Positions 6,997 through 9,873 of a stretch of DNA of 9,873 nucleotides are shown piece after piece. Positions within the stretch are counted from its first letter, which is position 1. Every line of letters begins with the position of its first letter. The DNA lies in assembly GCA_001626655.1 (NCBI GenBank), contig LUOC01000152.1, positions 1 to 9,873 on the forward strand, given 5' to 3'. The position numbers and the translations under genes were made by a program. Origin of the DNA: Fidelibacterota bacterium REDSEA-S14_B6. Its GTDB lineage: Bacteria; Fidelibacterota; Marinisomatia; Marinisomatales; S15-B10. The notes under the pieces are model-generated. The model was not told where the DNA came from and did no database searches. It saw only the letters and a program-made list of their open reading frames with translations.

Positions 6997-8193
6997 GTGA
7001 GCACTATTTCACGAATTGAAGCGAGGCAAATCCTCGACTCTCGAGGGAATCCTACGGTGGAGGTTGCGGTCTATCTCGGGAAGGGGGTCTCTCGGGCGGT
7101 GGAGAATGTACAGTCAATGCTTGAGCCGGTCGTCATAGGCCACGACGCACTTGACCAAAGAGACGTTGATGAAAGACTGATCGCGGCCGATGGCACGCCC
7201 AACAAAGAGGTGGCAGGCGCGAATGCAATCCTCGGCGTTTCCATGGCAGTCGCCCGTGCGGCGGCGACCCATCAGGGGATTCCGCTGTTTCATTACTTGT
7301 CCGAGGGCGGGGCGTCGATGCTTCCTATTCCAATGATGAACATTCTGAACGGCGGGAGCCACGCTGACAACAACGTTGATATTCAGGAGTTCATGGTTTT
7401 TCCTGTCGGCGCCGACACATTCAGCGAAGCGCTTCGTATGGGGACTGAAACATTTCATCATCTCAAGGCAGTTCTGAAAGAGCTCAGTCTAAACACCGCG
7501 GTGGGTGATGAAGGAGGTTTCGCTCCCGATCTCCGTTCTAACGAAGAGGCGATCGACGTGGTGCTTGAAGCGGTGGATAGGGCAGGCTACAGCGCCGGTT
7601 CGGAGATCTTTCTGGCATTGGATGTGGCGGCTTCGGAGTTATACGATTCAGACCGGGATGTCTACTGCCTCAAGTCGGAGAACAGGGAACTGAACAGCGC
7701 CGATATGATCGGGCTCTACGGCGAACTGGTAGAGAAGTATCCTATCGTCTCCATCGAAGACGGCCTTTCGGAGGACGATTGGGAGGGGTGGGAACAACTG
7801 CAAGGCGCTATCGGAGACCGCGTCCAGATTGTCGGCGACGATCTTACCGTCACCAATCTAGCGAGGCTTCAACAAGCGATCGACCGATCGGCCATGAATG
7901 CGATCCTGATTAAACTGAATCAGATCGGCACAGTCACGGAGACGATCGACACAATAACTCTGGCCAAGGAAAACGGCATGGGCGCCATTGTTTCTCACCG
8001 GTCCGGGGAAACTGAGGATACCACAATTGCTGATGTCAGTGTTGCCACGGGTGTGGGGCAGATTAAGACAGGTTCAGCCTCAAGGACCGATCGTGTATGC
8101 AAGTACAATCAGTTGCTGAGAATTGAAGAGATGCTGGGAAGTAGGGCTCAGTTCCCGGGCATGGAAGTGCTGGGGCATAAAGCGGGAGGGTAG
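6997..8193 (+). CDS. eno: Enolase lacking the conserved active-site loop 1
   Basis: Enolase converts 2-phosphoglycerate to phosphoenolpyruvate in glycolysis. I chose the GTG at 6997 because the protein then starts (M)[19 protein letters not shown], in register with known enolases; a weak GGAA ribosome site lies at 6985-6988. The product is 398 residues, against the usual 425-435. The barrel is intact: H122, E131, acid E172 in GDEGGFAP, metal ligands D209, E254 (SIEDGL) and D281, base K306, R335-S336 (SHRSGETED) and K357 (equivalents of E. coli His159, Glu168, Glu209, Asp246, Glu290, Asp317, Lys342, Arg371-Ser372, Lys393). However, VEVAVYL (21-27) joins directly to GKGVSRAV (28-35). E. coli enolase has about 33 more residues there (about 28-60), including the third N-terminal strand and the SGASTG loop whose Ser42 binds the second magnesium. 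The frame is kept. The identity is certain; activity of this form is doubtful. Confidence 0.96.
   Translation: MSTISRIEARQILDSRGNPTVEVAVYLGKGVSRAVENVQSMLEPVVIGHDALDQRDVDERLIAADGTPNKEVAGANAILGVSMAVARAAATHQGIPLFHYLSEGGASMLPIPMMNILNGGSHADNNVDIQEFMVFPVGADTFSEALRMGTETFHHLKAVLKELSLNTAVGDEGGFAPDLRSNEEAIDVVLEAVDRAGYSAGSEIFLALDVAASELYDSDRDVYCLKSENRELNSADMIGLYGELVEKYPIVSIEDGLSEDDWEGWEQLQGAIGDRVQIVGDDLTVTNLARLQQAIDRSAMNAILIKLNQIGTVTETIDTITLAKENGMGAIVSHRSGETEDTTIADVSVATGVGQIKTGSASRTDRVCKYNQLLRIEEMLGSRAQFPGMEVLGHKAGG
7072..7083 (+). other. Deletion junction in eno
   Basis: This is the point where the enolase reading frame passes from the second N-terminal strand (codons for Tyr26-Leu27) straight to Gly28-Lys29 of the conserved LGKGV segment. 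About 99 nt of normally invariant coding sequence is absent. Enolases often have Tyr/Phe-Leu at both edges of the missing segment (VYL and RYLGKGV), so a short direct repeat such as TATCTC could have mediated the deletion. The lost copy cannot be seen, so this mechanism is inference. Confidence 0.7.
8184..8190 (+). promoter_or_regulatory. Ribosome binding site of the ftsB-like gene
   Basis: GGGAGGG lies just before the eno stop codon, 7 nt upstream of the ATG at 8198. It is the best-placed Shine-Dalgarno site in the window. It decides the start of the ftsB-like gene: the open frame continues upstream into eno, but that extension is an out-of-frame reading of enolase. Confidence 0.75.
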
Positions 8194-8197
8194 AGAA

Positions 8198-8557
8198 ATG
8201 GCAAAGCGAAGACTAAAGTTTTTTTCAAGGCGACGGCGTCGGCCGGCTCGCCGCATCGGCGCCCCGCAAACGACCAGGAACATTCTTCCAAAACTCCTCT
8301 TGTTGGGAGGGCTTATCCTGATCATCATCTTCTTTTTTGGTGATCACGGCGTCTATCGTCTCTACTCCATAAAGCAGGAGAAGGCGGAACTGATGGAAGA
8401 GATCGACAGCCTCCGCTCTGAGCAGGAACAGCTGGTGGGAGAAAGAGATCGCCTTCAGAACGACATGGAATATATAGAGAGGCTGGCGCGGGAACGGCAC
8501 CGGATGGCAAAACCGGGAGAGAAAGTTTTCAGAGTGGTGGAGAAAGAGAAGAAGTGA
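8198..8557 (+). CDS. ftsB: FtsB/DivIC-like septum formation initiator protein
   Basis: This 119-residue single-pass membrane protein has the architecture of FtsB/DivIC. A strongly basic cytoplasmic tail (RRRRRPARR at about 11-19) precedes one membrane helix (about 29-48, LPKLLLLGGLILIIIFFFG in outline). A coiled coil follows (about 54-92, heptad-rich KAELMEEIDSLRSEQEQL). The family's closing motif is ERLARERHRMAKPGEKVF (94-111). FtsB-type proteins form a complex with FtsL and FtsQ/DivIB that activates septal peptidoglycan synthesis at the division site. The gene starts 4 nt after the eno stop, with its ribosome site inside the end of eno, so the two are very likely cotranscribed; this eno-ftsB order is seen in several bacterial phyla. 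Its end faces the motB-like gene across a 16-nt gap. FtsB and DivIC cannot be told apart from this sequence alone. Confidence 0.88.
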   Translation: MAKRRLKFFSRRRRRPARRIGAPQTTRNILPKLLLLGGLILIIIFFFGDHGVYRLYSIKQEKAELMEEIDSLRSEQEQLVGERDRLQNDMEYIERLARERHRMAKPGEKVFRVVEKEKK

Positions 8558-8573
8558 CTCTCGCGCCCCGCGG

Positions 8574-9167
8574 TCATTCCATGGGCGGTGTGTTGGTCAC
8601 AAAGGCGTCAATGTAGATTTCTACTCGGCGGTTCCTGGCTCTTCCCCCGGGTGAGTCATTAGTATGTCGTGGTCTGTATTCGCCGTACCCCATGGCAGAG
8701 AACTTGTCCTGAGATAAGGCGGAAAACTCTGAAATTAGTTCGACCACATTCAGCGCGCGAGCGGTGGATAATTCCCAATTCGATTCCCACTTAGTAATCA
8801 GCTCCGTAGGGAGGGGAACGTTGTCGGTATGTCCCTCTGTTCGGATTTCCATGTTCAGAATCCTGTCGCTTTCTTCGATCGCTTCAACGAAGGGTCTGAA
8901 TTCAGGATCGTCCCGCAGACGGGCAATTCTGGAATCTCCGATGAGTGAAGCGATCTGGTGCAAAGTGGGAATCACTTCCGGCCGCAGCTCAGCCTCGCCC
9001 GAGAGAAAAAGCTGGCCGCTGGCCATAGTGATCTTAACACCTTTTGTTACACGATCGACTTTGATCATATCTGATGGCAACGCGCTATTCAGCTCAGTAT
9101 AGGTTGCCCACGCGGTGCTTCGGGCTTTCGCCTCGCCGAAGGAAACGCCGGAGACTTGCCGGGGCAT
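8574..9167 (-). CDS. motB: MotB-like OmpA-domain protein without N-terminal membrane helix
   Basis: The 197-residue product carries a clear OmpA/MotB C-terminal peptidoglycan-binding domain: TEGHTDNVPLP (110-120), NWELSTARA (130-138), GYGEYRP (160-166) and the closing RARNRRVEIYI (176-186). D115 and R180-R181 lie in motifs that contact diaminopimelate in this fold. It follows a MotA-like gene, so MotB is the natural reading: the stator subunit that anchors the ion channel to the cell wall. MotB proteins normally begin with a basic tail and a membrane helix carrying the essential ion-binding Asp, then a plug. Here the ATG at 9167 gives MPRQVSGVSFGEAK directly, with no membrane segment or signal peptide. 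No earlier start is possible, because the codon two before the ATG is the in-frame TAA that ends motA. About 60-70 residues therefore appear to be missing. A working stator or periplasmic location is doubtful for this form. Confidence 0.85.
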   Translation of the reverse strand: MPRQVSGVSFGEAKARSTAWATYTELNSALPSDMIKVDRVTKGVKITMASGQLFLSGEAELRPEVIPTLHQIASLIGDSRIARLRDDPEFRPFVEAIEESDRILNMEIRTEGHTDNVPLPTELITKWESNWELSTARALNVVELISEFSALSQDKFSAMGYGEYRPRHTNDSPGGRARNRRVEIYIDAFVTNTPPME

Positions 9168-9170
9168 TCT

Positions 9171-9873
9171 TTACTGTGCCTCTACTCGCTGACTCTGTGG
9201 AACGAAAGTCATCAACTTCTCCCTTAGGCTCAACGGGTGATCCTTAGCATGAATTCCGATGATCCCTTCAACCATAATATCTTTGATCATCAATTCTTCT
9301 TCGGAATTGCGTTTCAGTTTTCCTGCTAACGGGAGGAAAACGAGATTCGACAGCAATACACCATAAAAAGTTGTGATGAGGGCGAGTCCCATACCTCCCA
9401 GCAGGTCAGCGAATCTATCCGCCACATTAAATTCAAAACCGACGACAGCGCCGGTTTGCGATTCGGCGAAATTTGTCATCATAATTATGAGACCAAGGAC
9501 AGTCCCTAGCATCCCAAAGGCTGGTGCATAGGCGCCCATATAGAGGAAAATCTCCTGACCTAGGCTGTGCCGTCTCTCAACATTTCCCAATTCCAACTCA
9601 AGGTAGCTGCGGAGTCTGGCGGGATCTTTCTCGTTTATGGCGAGCTCTAGGCCGTCACGAAGGAATTTGTCGGAAACGGCGGACAGTTCCCGCTCTAAGG
9701 CGAGAATTCCTTCCTTGCGTGATTTTTCAGCTTTTTCTACAAGTTCGTCAATAACAGCCGCGTGGTTGAGAATATGCTTTTTGAAGGCTACAGAGAGAAT
9801 ATTCAGCAACCCTTGGATATCTCTCAGGGGATAGTTCACAAGTGTTGCGGCAAAAGTCCCGCCAAGCACAATC
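9171..9873 (-). CDS. motA: MotA-like stator subunit, C-terminal part (cut by right edge)
   Basis: The visible 233 residues are most of a MotA-type motor protein; the first membrane helix lies beyond the right edge. The opening IVLGGTFAATLVNYP matches the second helix of MotA. The cytoplasmic domain contains KSRKEGILALE (about 50-60), including the conserved Arg-Glu motor contact region. GAYAPAFGMLGTVLGLI (113-129) with Pro117 and LSNLVFLPLAGKLKR (174-188) with Pro181 are the third and fourth helices, with the two prolines important in MotA. The loop between them, about 132-158, is some 15 residues longer than in Bacillus subtilis MotA. The stop TAA lies 3 nt before the motB-like start. MotA surrounds MotB to form the ion-driven stator of the flagellar motor or a related machine; no flagellar structural gene is in view. 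Confidence 0.9.
   Translation of the reverse strand, partial: IVLGGTFAATLVNYPLRDIQGLLNILSVAFKKHILNHAAVIDELVEKAEKSRKEGILALERELSAVSDKFLRDGLELAINEKDPARLRSYLELELGNVERRHSLGQEIFLYMGAYAPAFGMLGTVLGLIIMMTNFAESQTGAVVGFEFNVADRFADLLGGMGLALITTFYGVLLSNLVFLPLAGKLKRNSEEELMIKDIMVEGIIGIHAKDHPLSLREKLMTFVPQSQRVEAQ

Noticed and set aside
6831..7019. Small plus-strand open frame across the eno start
   Set aside because: It overlaps the enolase start in another frame, has no recognisable features and no ribosome site, so a leader peptide is not supported.
8123..8197. Longer ftsB-like protein starting inside eno
   Set aside because: It would be an out-of-frame reading of the enolase C-terminus. ATG 8198 has a strong GGGAGGG site 7 nt upstream.
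8558..8573. Possible bidirectional terminator between convergent genes
   Set aside because: The only stem is 4 bp (CGCG-CCC-CGCG) and there is no T-tract on either strand.

Overview
The window (about half G+C by eye) looks like chromosomal DNA from a Gram-negative, probably uncultivated bacterium. It joins a surface-glycan operon to two housekeeping or envelope blocks: an enolase-ftsB pair, and a MotA/MotB-type stator pair. GTG starts, weak Shine-Dalgarno sites and the eno-ftsB adjacency would fit a member of the FCB/Marinimicrobia-like groups, but that placement is a low-confidence guess and no marker in the window fixes it.

Region 1 (1-6792, minus strand) is one tightly packed operon read right to left: Wzx-type flippase (5329-6792), GT4 glycosyltransferase (4348-5328), second Wzx-type flippase (2960-4351), NodB-type polysaccharide deacetylase with extra N- and C-terminal regions (1407-2960), second GT4 glycosyltransferase (373-1410), and a GT2 glycosyltransferase that runs off the left edge (1-357). 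All junctions except the last either overlap by 1-4 nt or abut, so translation is probably coupled throughout. Together the genes would build a lipid-linked glycan in the cytoplasm, flip it across the inner membrane and possibly modify it.

Region 2 (6793-6996) is a 204-nt divergent intergenic region with a plausible promoter for the glycan operon.

Region 3 (6997-8557, plus strand) holds enolase and a FtsB/DivIC-like cell-division protein. The enolase keeps the main catalytic and metal-binding residues but lacks, in frame, about 33 residues that include the universally conserved Ser-Gly-Ala-Ser-Thr-Gly active-site loop.

Region 4 (8574-9873, minus strand) holds a MotA-like stator subunit cut by the right edge and, 3 nt downstream, a MotB-like protein. 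The latter has a good OmpA-like peptidoglycan-binding domain but no N-terminal membrane segment.

I found no RNA genes, CRISPR arrays, insertion sequences or phage genes. The most unusual signals are the loop-deleted enolase and the MotB lacking its membrane anchor. Both may be real variants or amplification/assembly deletions, and read mapping would tell.
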